From assembly GCA_002372465.1 (NCBI GenBank), contig DFGW01000053.1, positions 1-15,116 on the forward strand: a stretch of DNA of 15,116 nt. The letters run 5' to 3'. The notes below the pieces were generated by a model. It was not told the origin of the DNA and did no database searches. It saw nothing but the letters and a program-made list of their open reading frames with translations. Position 1 is the stretch's first letter; every line of letters starts with the position of its first letter. The position numbers and the translations under genes were made by a program. Below, one piece after another: positions 7,053 through 13,688 of the stretch. Source of the stretch: Butyrivibrio sp. UBA3740 (GTDB lineage: Bacteria; Bacillota; Clostridia; Lachnospirales; Lachnospiraceae).

Positions 7053-8846
7053 ATGGAAAAGAAAAAGAAAAGCTTGGCGAAACTGTTCCTGCTTATTTTC
7101 ATAATTTCGGCCATCGGCACGATAATTGTGAATGTGAGCATGACCTACATGGCTCAGACAAGATCTTATCATGAGGAATGTGCATCAGACCTGCGAAAGC
7201 TGACCACCTTCCTCACCGGACTGATAGAGAATGAGGGGGATGAGTTCCTGCTTTTGAAATCCTGGTATAAGGAGCATCCGGATCAGGTTGAGGTGCCCCT
7301 TGACTTTAGAGAAGATATGCCCAGGATGAAGAAGGCCTTCGATGATTATGTGCTCGCCAACTATCCCGGCAAGATATATGGAGCGAACCTGACCTTCGAT
7401 GAACTGGATTTTGAGGGACAAAAGCTCTTTGTGAACTACAGCTTTGAATACTGGTTTACTGTCTTTTTCGACGCAGCGGAGAAGTTTGGCCTTAGCTACG
7501 TTTACTTTATCTACCCGGAGAACGAGGCAGAGCTTACCATGAACTACATGTTTGATCCGGCTCTGGAGACTACGACAACAGCTGATGGAAAAGAAATCCT
7601 GCAGCTTGGATACATTGTCTATGAAGACCCCGAGCTTCATAAGTACATGTGGGAAGCCTGGAATTCAGGACAGACCCAGAATGGTTTCGACTCCATGGAC
7701 AATGAGTTTGGACACGTGTACACCTACTGTGTTCCTCTCATCATAAAGGGCGAGAAGGTAGGACTTCTTTGCTCTGAGATCAGCATTGAATATGTCAATT
7801 CTGAGATCAGCAAAAACGTGATCGCACAGGGACTTGTGACCGCCATAGTGCTGATACTCTTTACGATAGTTCTTTATATCCTTCTTGACAGGAACGTGCT
7901 TAAGCGGATCCTTAGGATCGAGACCGGAGTTAAGAAGTACTCCGAGGACAAGGATCCTGATATTGCAACAGAGATCATTAAGTACGCCGGACGGATGGAT
8001 GAGCTGGGAGTTCTGGCAGGAAGCTTTGGCAATATGATCAGGGAGCTGGAGGATTATATGGTAAATCTCCAGCATGTAACTGCTGAGAAAGAGAGGATCA
8101 CAGCGGATCTGAACATCGCAACCCAGATTCAGGCTGATATGCTCCCTAAGATCTTCCCTGCATTCCCAAGCAGAGTGGAGATCGATATCTATGCTACCAT
8201 GACCCCTGCCAAGGAAGTTGGCGGTGATTTCTACGACTTCTTCCTGGTGGATGACAAGAGGCTGGCTATGGTAATAGCGGACGTATCCGGTAAGGGCGTT
8301 CCTGCAGCTCTTTTCATGGTCATTGCAAAGACACTTATCAAGAACAGACTCCAGATGGGCGAGCTGCCTGCTGAGGCCCTTTCCAACGTGAATAATCAGC
8401 TCTGCGAAGGAAATGAAGCTGAACTGTTCGTTACAGTATGGGCCGCCGTTATCAATCTGGAGACAGGCGATGCTGTTGAAGCCAACGCAGGTCACGAGTA
8501 CCCTGCAATACGCAAAGGAAACGGCGACTACGAGCTTATTAAGAGCAAGCATTCTCCTGCTGTTGCAACTATTGAAGGCCTTAAGTTCAGGCAGACCGAA
8601 TTCCACCTGGATCCCGGTGACAGGCTTTTCGTCTACACCGATGGCGTCACCGAGGCCACCAATGCAAGCAATGAGCTGTTTGGTGAAAAGAGGCTTCTTG
8701 ATTCCCTGAACAGCAATCCGGATGCAACTCCTGGCGAGCTTCTTCCTATAGTCAAGAAGGACATCGATGCATTTGTAGGCGAAGCACCGCAGTTTGATGA
8801 CATCACAATGCTTGGCTTTATCTATAAAGGCCCTGACGGACAATAA
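7053..8846 (+). CDS. Membrane-bound SpoIIE/RsbU-type PP2C phosphatase
   Basis: A sensor serine/threonine phosphatase of the SpoIIE/RsbU branch. TM1 is near residues 8-30, an extracytoplasmic domain spans about 31-256, TM2 is near 257-278, a HAMP-like linker runs to about 335 (with MDELGVLAGSFGNM), and a short helix leads into the phosphatase domain at about 375-592. The metal-binding motifs are intact: GGDFYD (D392), ADVSGKGVPA (D410), YTDGVTEA (D530) and FDDITM (D582/D583). Proteins of this type usually dephosphorylate an anti-sigma-factor antagonist in a partner-switching pathway. No antagonist (STAS) or anti-sigma kinase is in the window, so the target lies elsewhere. AAAAGGAG lies 10 nt upstream of ATG 7053. 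It is the last gene before a strong terminator, and its input is probably the signal handled by the lipoprotein and the MFS fusion. Confidence 0.93.
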   Translation: MEKKKKSLAKLFLLIFIISAIGTIIVNVSMTYMAQTRSYHEECASDLRKLTTFLTGLIENEGDEFLLLKSWYKEHPDQVEVPLDFREDMPRMKKAFDDYVLANYPGKIYGANLTFDELDFEGQKLFVNYSFEYWFTVFFDAAEKFGLSYVYFIYPENEAELTMNYMFDPALETTTTADGKEILQLGYIVYEDPELHKYMWEAWNSGQTQNGFDSMDNEFGHVYTYCVPLIIKGEKVGLLCSEISIEYVNSEISKNVIAQGLVTAIVLILFTIVLYILLDRNVLKRILRIETGVKKYSEDKDPDIATEIIKYAGRMDELGVLAGSFGNMIRELEDYMVNLQHVTAEKERITADLNIATQIQADMLPKIFPAFPSRVEIDIYATMTPAKEVGGDFYDFFLVDDKRLAMVIADVSGKGVPAALFMVIAKTLIKNRLQMGELPAEALSNVNNQLCEGNEAELFVTVWAAVINLETGDAVEANAGHEYPAIRKGNGDYELIKSKHSPAVATIEGLKFRQTEFHLDPGDRLFVYTDGVTEATNASNELFGEKRLLDSLNSNPDATPGELLPIVKKDIDAFVGEAPQFDDITMLGFIYKGPDGQ

Positions 8847-8861
8847 GATATACATATGGGG

Positions 8862-8892
8862 CTGCCACACTGATCAGTGTGGCAGTTTTTTT
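8862..8892 (+). terminator. Rho-independent terminator ending operon 1
   Basis: CTGCCACACT at 8862-8871 pairs with AGTGTGGCAG at 8876-8885 around GATC, followed by seven T residues (8886-8892). The hairpin is a perfect 24-nt palindrome, 15 nt after the phosphatase stop codon. Confidence 0.95.
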
Positions 8893-8923
8893 GCGCAGAC
8901 ACCTTGTTTTAATTGTGAAATAA

Positions 8924-8951
8924 TTAGCACTCCGTACCTTAATTATGCTAA
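8924..8951. promoter_or_regulatory. CIRCE-like inverted repeat at the operon 2 promoter
   Basis: TTAGCACTC at 8924-8932 equals the left half of the HrcA operator CIRCE. The right half is degenerate: only TGCTAA (8946-8951) matches, and the spacing is one base longer than in the consensus. The repeat overlaps the extended -10 element, where a repressor could act. HrcA control is possible but weakly supported. Confidence 0.25.
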
Positions 8952-8954
8952 AAT
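8946..8954 (+). promoter_or_regulatory. Extended -10 promoter for the larB operon
   Basis: TGCTAAAAT matches the TGnTATAAT extended -10 form with one mismatch. Transcription would start near 8961, leaving a leader of about 45 nt with no riboswitch-like structure that I can see. No good -35 hexamer is present, as is common for extended -10 promoters. Confidence 0.5.
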
Positions 8955-9004
8955 GTAAATTAGGTTAGTATGCTTGTTTAATTATTTCTCGATGAGGACG
9001 ATTC

Positions 9005-9772
9005 ATGGATGAGAGACAGATCATGAACCTGCTTTCCGATGTAAAGGAAGGCAAAATAGCTATAGATGAAGCGGTTCTTAAGCTTAAGGAAGCACCCTTT
9101 GAGGATATGGGCTTTGCACGCCCCGATCATCACAGGGGACTCAGGCAGGGAAAGCCTGAGGTCATCTATGGGGAGGGGAAGACCCCGGAGCAGACTTTGG
9201 AGATCACCAAAGCTCTTCTTTCTCACGGTCAGCAAAGAGTTCTTATTACAAGACTTCCCGGGGAGTCTGCCGATTATTTCATGGCCCACAAAGAGAAAGA
9301 GTTGCTTTTCACATACCATGAGCTTAGCAGGGTTGCTGTAGCAGGCCCTATGCCTGACAAAGACAAGGCGGAAGGCAAGATAGTTGTTGCAACCGGTGGA
9401 ACCAGTGATATCCCTGTGGCAGAGGAAGCGGCCCTCACGGCTGAGTTTTACGGAAGCAGAGTAATAAGGCTTTATGACGTGGGAGTATCAGGCATTCACA
9501 GGCTCTTCAACAAACAGGTAATGGATGACATAATGACAGCTAATGCGGTCATTGCCATCGCCGGTATGGAGGGAGCCCTTGCAAGCGTTGTGGGAGGATT
9601 GGCGGATTGCCCCGTCATTGCTGTTCCTACATCGGTGGGGTACGGTGCATCCTTTGGAGGGCTGTCAGCTCTTTTATCCATGCTTAATTCCTGTGCCAGC
9701 GGAGTCAGTGTGGTGAACATCGATAACGGCTTTGGGGCCGGATATCTGGCAAGCATGATCAACCAGAAATAA
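9005..9772 (+). CDS. larB: LarB, nickel-pincer nucleotide cofactor synthesis (carboxylase/hydrolase)
   Basis: LarB converts nicotinic acid adenine dinucleotide and CO2 to pyridinium-3,5-biscarboxylic acid mononucleotide, the first step toward the nickel-pincer cofactor of lactate racemase and related enzymes. The protein has 255 residues, a normal length. It has the family's N-terminal helical part with GFARPDHHR near 36-44 and PEVIYGEGKTPEQ near 51-63. The PurE-like C-terminal domain contains GGTSDIPVAEEA (131-142), YDVGVSGIHR (157-166), AGMEGALASVVGGL (186-199), PTSVGYGASFGG (208-219) and NSCASG. C230 corresponds by motif to the cysteine that forms the transient cysteinyl-pyridine intermediate in the Lactobacillus enzyme. 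The GAGG site is 7 nt before ATG 9005. LarC and LarE are absent here, so later steps must be encoded elsewhere or be missing. It leads an operon with an ABC importer and a hydrogenase, an unexpected context. Confidence 0.95.
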   Translation: MDERQIMNLLSDVKEGKIAIDEAVLKLKEAPFEDMGFARPDHHRGLRQGKPEVIYGEGKTPEQTLEITKALLSHGQQRVLITRLPGESADYFMAHKEKELLFTYHELSRVAVAGPMPDKDKAEGKIVVATGGTSDIPVAEEAALTAEFYGSRVIRLYDVGVSGIHRLFNKQVMDDIMTANAVIAIAGMEGALASVVGGLADCPVIAVPTSVGYGASFGGLSALLSMLNSCASGVSVVNIDNGFGAGYLASMINQK

Positions 9773-9796
9773 TAATCAGAGGGGAGTTTATGAAAA

Positions 9797-10807
9797 ATGA
9801 GTTTGGCATCAAAGAAGTTTAAAAGAACTTTTTCAGTAATCGCACTTGTACTTATCCTTGCTATGATTCTTGGCACAGTTGCCAGTTCACTTACAGGATG
9901 CGGAGCAAAAGAAAAAACTGACGACACCACCATCAGAGTAGCTGCACTTAAGGGAGCTACCACAATCGGACTGGTTAACCTCATAGCAGACGCAGAGGCC
10001 GGCAATAGTGAGCTGAACGTGGAATTTACCATGTACACTCAAGGGTCTGATGTAATGGCTGCAATGGCAGCAGGAACAGTAGATATCGGCCTGGTGCCTT
10101 CCAATGTTGCAGCAGTCATGAACAATAAGGTTGAAGGCGGTGTTTCCGTAATAGATATCAATACTCTGGGAGTTTTGAACTGCGTATCAGCAGATGAGAG
10201 CATCAGCAGCATTTCAGATCTTTCCGGAAAGACAGTTTACATGACAGGTCAGGGAGCAACCCCTGAATACACAGTAAGATACCTTTTAGAGGCCAATGGC
10301 GTTACAGACTGCGATCTGCAGTTTAAGTCAGAGCCTACTGAGATAGTTTCAATATTTGCCCAGGAGCCTGAAGCTGTGGCAGTTCTTCCACAGCCCTTTG
10401 TTACAGCGGCTCTTTCCCAGAACGAAGCGCTTAAGATTGCTTTTTCTCTTGATGTTGAGTGGGCAAAGGTTAATTCCGATTGCAAGATTGTCACAGGAGT
10501 TACAGTGGCTTCCAACAGCTTCCTTAAGGAGCACAAGGCAGCAGTTGATGCCTTCCTTGCAGCACATAAGGCAAGTGCCGAGAAGGCTCTTTCAGATGTG
10601 GATGCCACAGCCTCTTTAGTTGTTGCTCAGGGCATCATCGCCAAGGAGCCCCTTGCTAAAAAAGCTATACCAAACTGCAGCGTTGTCTGCATAACCGGTT
10701 CCCAGATAAAAGAAAACCTTGCCGGATATCTTAAGGTTCTTTTCGACCAGGATCCCAAGTCTGTCGGCGGATCACTTCCGGGAGAAGACTTCTACTACGA
10801 AGGTTAA
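9797..10807 (+). CDS. Substrate-binding lipoprotein of a NitT/TauT-type ABC importer
   Basis: A 336-residue binding protein with a signal peptide and lipobox LTGC (C35), anchored outside the membrane. The mature part resembles the NMT1/SsuA-like class: a first strand IRVAALKGATTIGL, then GSDVMAAMAAGTVDIGLVPS near 89-108, the GKTVYMTGQGATPEY motif, and a C-terminal helical domain. It would capture a small molecule and pass it to the permease and ATPase encoded next. The substrate cannot be read from the sequence; relatives take up sulfonates, thiamin precursors, nitrate and others. ATG 9797 lies 10 nt after GGGGAG. A closer ATG at 9790 opens a different frame of only 10 codons that overlaps the start and is probably meaningless. 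The gap from larB is 24 nt, and the stop shares one base with the permease start (TAATG). Confidence 0.88.
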   Translation: MSLASKKFKRTFSVIALVLILAMILGTVASSLTGCGAKEKTDDTTIRVAALKGATTIGLVNLIADAEAGNSELNVEFTMYTQGSDVMAAMAAGTVDIGLVPSNVAAVMNNKVEGGVSVIDINTLGVLNCVSADESISSISDLSGKTVYMTGQGATPEYTVRYLLEANGVTDCDLQFKSEPTEIVSIFAQEPEAVAVLPQPFVTAALSQNEALKIAFSLDVEWAKVNSDCKIVTGVTVASNSFLKEHKAAVDAFLAAHKASAEKALSDVDATASLVVAQGIIAKEPLAKKAIPNCSVVCITGSQIKENLAGYLKVLFDQDPKSVGGSLPGEDFYYEG

Positions 10808-11541
10808 TGACAATGGCTCGGTTTAAGAAGACGATTTTGCCTGTGGTGGCCTGGATAGTTATCTGGCAGCTGGTGGCGATCATAGTACACAACACAATAC
10901 TGCTGGCAGGGCCCATAGACACTATTAAGTCACTGGCTAGTCTTACAGGAACAGCTGATTTTTGGGCATCCGTGCGGGAGACTGCCACAAGGATCCTGGC
11001 GGGATTTCTGATAGGCTCCTGTCTTGGCATAATCTTTGCCTACGCAGCTTATAAAGAGCCTTTTATCGGGGACTTCCTTAAGCCTTTGGTTGTAACCCTT
11101 AAGTCAGTTCCCGTGGCGAGCTTTGTTATTCTTTTGCTCATATGGTTTGGGAATGCAGGTATTTCCACAGTGATATGCAGCATGGTCGTATTCCCGATCC
11201 TTTACATGAATACCCTGGAGGGCTTAAAAAGCACCGATGTCAGACTCCTTGAGATGGCAAAGGTCTTCAGGATGCCCGGGGACAGGGCAGTAAGATATAT
11301 CTATCTGCCACAGCTTCGACCCTTTTGGAAGAGCGCTTTTAAACTGGCCATTGGCATGAGCTTTAAGAGCGGAATAGCAGCTGAGGTAATAGGACAGCCT
11401 CTCCACACCATAGGAAACGGGCTTTATCTTTCAAAGGTCTATCTTGAGACAGGAGAGCTCTTTGCCTGGACAATAGTGGTGGTGCTCATCGCTTTTGTGT
11501 GCGAGAAGGTTCTGGGATTTGTGATCGACAGGCTCTTGTAA
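10807..11541 (+). CDS. ABC importer permease, NitT/TauT family
   Basis: A 244-residue inner-membrane permease with about six helices: roughly 10-28, 64-82, 100-117, 121-138, 178-196 and 218-240. The cytoplasmic EAA loop that contacts the ATPase is seen at about 149-168, with the conserved glycine (G158) and IYLP at its end. Length and layout are normal for SsuC/TauC-like permeases, which act as homodimers. Its start overlaps the binding-protein stop by one base, so the pair is probably translationally coupled. A second ATG at 10813 is possible. Confidence 0.93.
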   Translation: MTMARFKKTILPVVAWIVIWQLVAIIVHNTILLAGPIDTIKSLASLTGTADFWASVRETATRILAGFLIGSCLGIIFAYAAYKEPFIGDFLKPLVVTLKSVPVASFVILLLIWFGNAGISTVICSMVVFPILYMNTLEGLKSTDVRLLEMAKVFRMPGDRAVRYIYLPQLRPFWKSAFKLAIGMSFKSGIAAEVIGQPLHTIGNGLYLSKVYLETGELFAWTIVVVLIAFVCEKVLGFVIDRLL

Positions 11542-11589
11542 GAAGCGCCCAAATCCCCGGAAGTAACATGATTAGGAGTCAGATAACAG

Positions 11590-12171
11590 GTGACAATAGA
11601 AGTTAAGGATGTCTGCAAGTCCTTTGATGGCAAGCAGGTCTTGCAGGACTTTAATCTGAATATAGAAGAGGAGCACAGCTATGTCTTGACCGGCCCTTCA
11701 GGCTGCGGGAAGACAACGCTTCTTAGGCTGATCCTTGGGCTCGATAAGCCCGACAGCGGAACAGTCAAGCTCCTTGGGGACTACAAGTACCCCTTTATCA
11801 ATTCGGGAACTGTGTTCCAGGAGGACCGTCTTTGCGAAGACTACGACGCTGTAACCAACGTTACCATGGTCAGCAAGAAGGTCTTTAAGGAGACAGTGAT
11901 AGAGGAACTTAAGCGTCTCCTTCCTGAGGATGCGCTTTCAAAGCCGGTAAAAGAGCTTTCGGGAGGCCAGAGGCGACGAGTGGCTATCGTCAGAGCCTGT
12001 GCAATCCCAAGTGACATCCTGATAATGGATGAACCCTTCACGGGGCTGGATGAAGAGTCCAGAGCAAAAGCTATCGCCTATATCAGGGACAAACAGGGCT
12101 CCGGAGCACTGGTGATCACAAGCCACGATACTACAGGTTTGGACTTTGCAAGAATAATCAATTTAGAGTAA
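11590..12171 (+). CDS. ABC importer ATPase, short form
   Basis: The energising subunit of the preceding importer. All nucleotide-binding elements are present: Walker A GPSGCGKT (35-42), Q-loop Q77 in VFQED, signature LSGGQ (123-127), Walker B ILIMDEP (143-149), D-loop GLD and switch histidine H179. At 193 residues it is some 50 shorter than typical SsuB/TauB ATPases. It ends soon after the switch histidine, and the segment between the Q-loop and the signature is compressed. It should still be active because no catalytic motif is missing. The start is GTG 11590, with AGGAG 11 nt upstream and a stop codon in frame shortly before. The last codons overlap the ribosome site of the hydrogenase gene. 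Confidence 0.93.
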   Translation: MTIEVKDVCKSFDGKQVLQDFNLNIEEEHSYVLTGPSGCGKTTLLRLILGLDKPDSGTVKLLGDYKYPFINSGTVFQEDRLCEDYDAVTNVTMVSKKVFKETVIEELKRLLPEDALSKPVKELSGGQRRRVAIVRACAIPSDILIMDEPFTGLDEESRAKAIAYIRDKQGSGALVITSHDTTGLDFARIINLE

Positions 12172-12182
12172 GGAGATTTCAA

Positions 12183-13655
12183 ATGATAACAAATGACGCG
12201 AGTATGAACAGCTTTAAGCACAAGATCATGGAAGAGGTGTGCAGATTGGAATGGGACGGTGAGAACGACCAGGAACACATCGAACAGCTGGTGCTCAAGA
12301 TGATACCCGGCCCCAAGCCTGAGTATCGCTGCTGTGTATATAAGGAGAGGGAGATCGTAAGGCAGAGGATCAAGCTGGCCAAGGCCCAGGCACCTTCCTA
12401 CAACCCCGGCTCCACCAATATAGTTCAGGTTATTGATCCTGCCTGCGACGAGTGTCCTATCTCGGCATATTCAGTAACTGATAACTGTCGTTTCTGCATG
12501 GGTAAGGCCTGTCTTAGCTCCTGTAAGTTCGGAGCCATCACTCCGGGTGATACCCACATGCATATAGATCCTGCCAAGTGTAAGGAGTGCGGAATGTGCG
12601 CAAATGCATGTCCTTACAATGCCATCGTGCATCTTGAAAGGCCCTGTAAGAAGGCATGCCCTGTGGGAGCTATCACCTATGATGAGTACGGCTACTGCAA
12701 GATCGATGAGGAGAAGTGCATACAGTGTGGTCACTGCATCCACAGCTGTCCTTTCGCCGCTATCGGAAGTAAGACCTTCCTTGTTGATATCATCAAGGAG
12801 ATCAAGGCAGGAAAAGAGGTCATTGCCATGGCTGCGCCTGCTACAGAGGGTCAGTTCGGAGAGGATATCTCCATGGGTTCCATCAGAGAGGGCCTTAAGA
12901 AGATTGGCTTTGCCGACATGGTAGAGGTTGGACTTGGCGGAGATATGACAGCTGCCTATGAGTCTGAGGAGTGGTCTGAGGCCTACAGAGAGGGCAGAAA
13001 GATGACAACCTCATGCTGTCCTGCCTTCATCAACATGCTCAAGAAACACTTCCCTGAGCAGTACAAGAACAATATGTCATCAACCGTATCCCCTATGTGC
13101 GCTATCTCAAGATACTTAAAGGCCACAAGACCCGGATGCGTTACAGTATTTATAGGACCTTGCATAGCCAAGAAGGCCGAGGCTCAGGATAAGTCAGTTC
13201 CTGATAATGCAGATTATGTTGTAACTTATGGAGAGCTCAGAGCTCTCATGAGATCCAAGAACGTTAAATTCGAGCCTGTTCCCGAGGGCTATCAGGAGTC
13301 TTCAATCTGGGGCAAGAGATTTGCAGCCAGTGGCGGAGTTGCCAATGCAGTTGTTGAGTGCATGCAGGAGAGAGGTGAAGATACCTCATCCCTTAAGCTC
13401 CTTCGCGCAGCAGGTGGTCTTGAGTGTAAGAAGGCACTTACCCTTCTTAAGATGGATAAGCTTCCTGAGGACTTCATTGAAGGAATGGTTTGTCCCGGAG
13501 GCTGTGTAGGCGGTCCTTCAAGACATAAGAATATCAATGATATAAACAAAGCAAGAGAGTCGCTGCTTTCCAAGGCAGACGACAGAAAGGTTCTTGAAAA
13601 CCTTAAGAACTATCCTATGGATAAGTTCTCCATGCACAGAGACGGTCACATGTAA
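12183..13655 (+). CDS. [FeFe] hydrogenase, group B type
   Basis: A 490-residue cytoplasmic iron-sulfur hydrogenase that would interconvert H2 with protons and electrons, likely via ferredoxin. The H-cluster motifs are TSCCPAF (276-282), GPCIAKKAE (325-333) and EGMVCPGGCVGGP (433-445), so C278, C327, C437 and C441 bind the cluster. The phenylalanine in the first motif and GPC in the second are the group B forms; group A has TSCCPxW and MPC. N-terminal cysteines include C88/C91, C102/C105/C110/C114, C133/C136/C139/C143, C155/C159 and C179/C182/C185/C189, enough for about three [4Fe-4S] clusters. The maturases HydEFG are not in the window. AAGGAG 7 nt upstream supports ATG 12183. The tight spacing to the ABC importer and to the downstream kinase (33 nt, no terminator) suggests one operon. 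The physiological role of group B enzymes is poorly known. Confidence 0.93.
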   Translation: MITNDASMNSFKHKIMEEVCRLEWDGENDQEHIEQLVLKMIPGPKPEYRCCVYKEREIVRQRIKLAKAQAPSYNPGSTNIVQVIDPACDECPISAYSVTDNCRFCMGKACLSSCKFGAITPGDTHMHIDPAKCKECGMCANACPYNAIVHLERPCKKACPVGAITYDEYGYCKIDEEKCIQCGHCIHSCPFAAIGSKTFLVDIIKEIKAGKEVIAMAAPATEGQFGEDISMGSIREGLKKIGFADMVEVGLGGDMTAAYESEEWSEAYREGRKMTTSCCPAFINMLKKHFPEQYKNNMSSTVSPMCAISRYLKATRPGCVTVFIGPCIAKKAEAQDKSVPDNADYVVTYGELRALMRSKNVKFEPVPEGYQESSIWGKRFAASGGVANAVVECMQERGEDTSSLKLLRAAGGLECKKALTLLKMDKLPEDFIEGMVCPGGCVGGPSRHKNINDINKARESLLSKADDRKVLENLKNYPMDKFSMHRDGHM

Positions 13656-13688
13656 TTACAGTCGATATTTCCTTTGAGTGAGGCGAAT

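Noticed and set aside
7665..8870. 401-codon open frame on the minus strand
   Set aside because: It is antisense to the phosphatase gene, whose catalytic motifs are all intact; the antisense protein shows no recognisable domain and its start falls in the terminator.
8893..9004. Riboswitch upstream of larB
   Set aside because: The expected leader is only about 45 nt, AT-rich, and shows no stable stem.
9790..9822. Ten-codon leader peptide before the binding lipoprotein
   Set aside because: The ATG is only 3 nt from the ribosome site and the short frame overlaps the true start; there is no attenuator-like structure to support a regulatory role.
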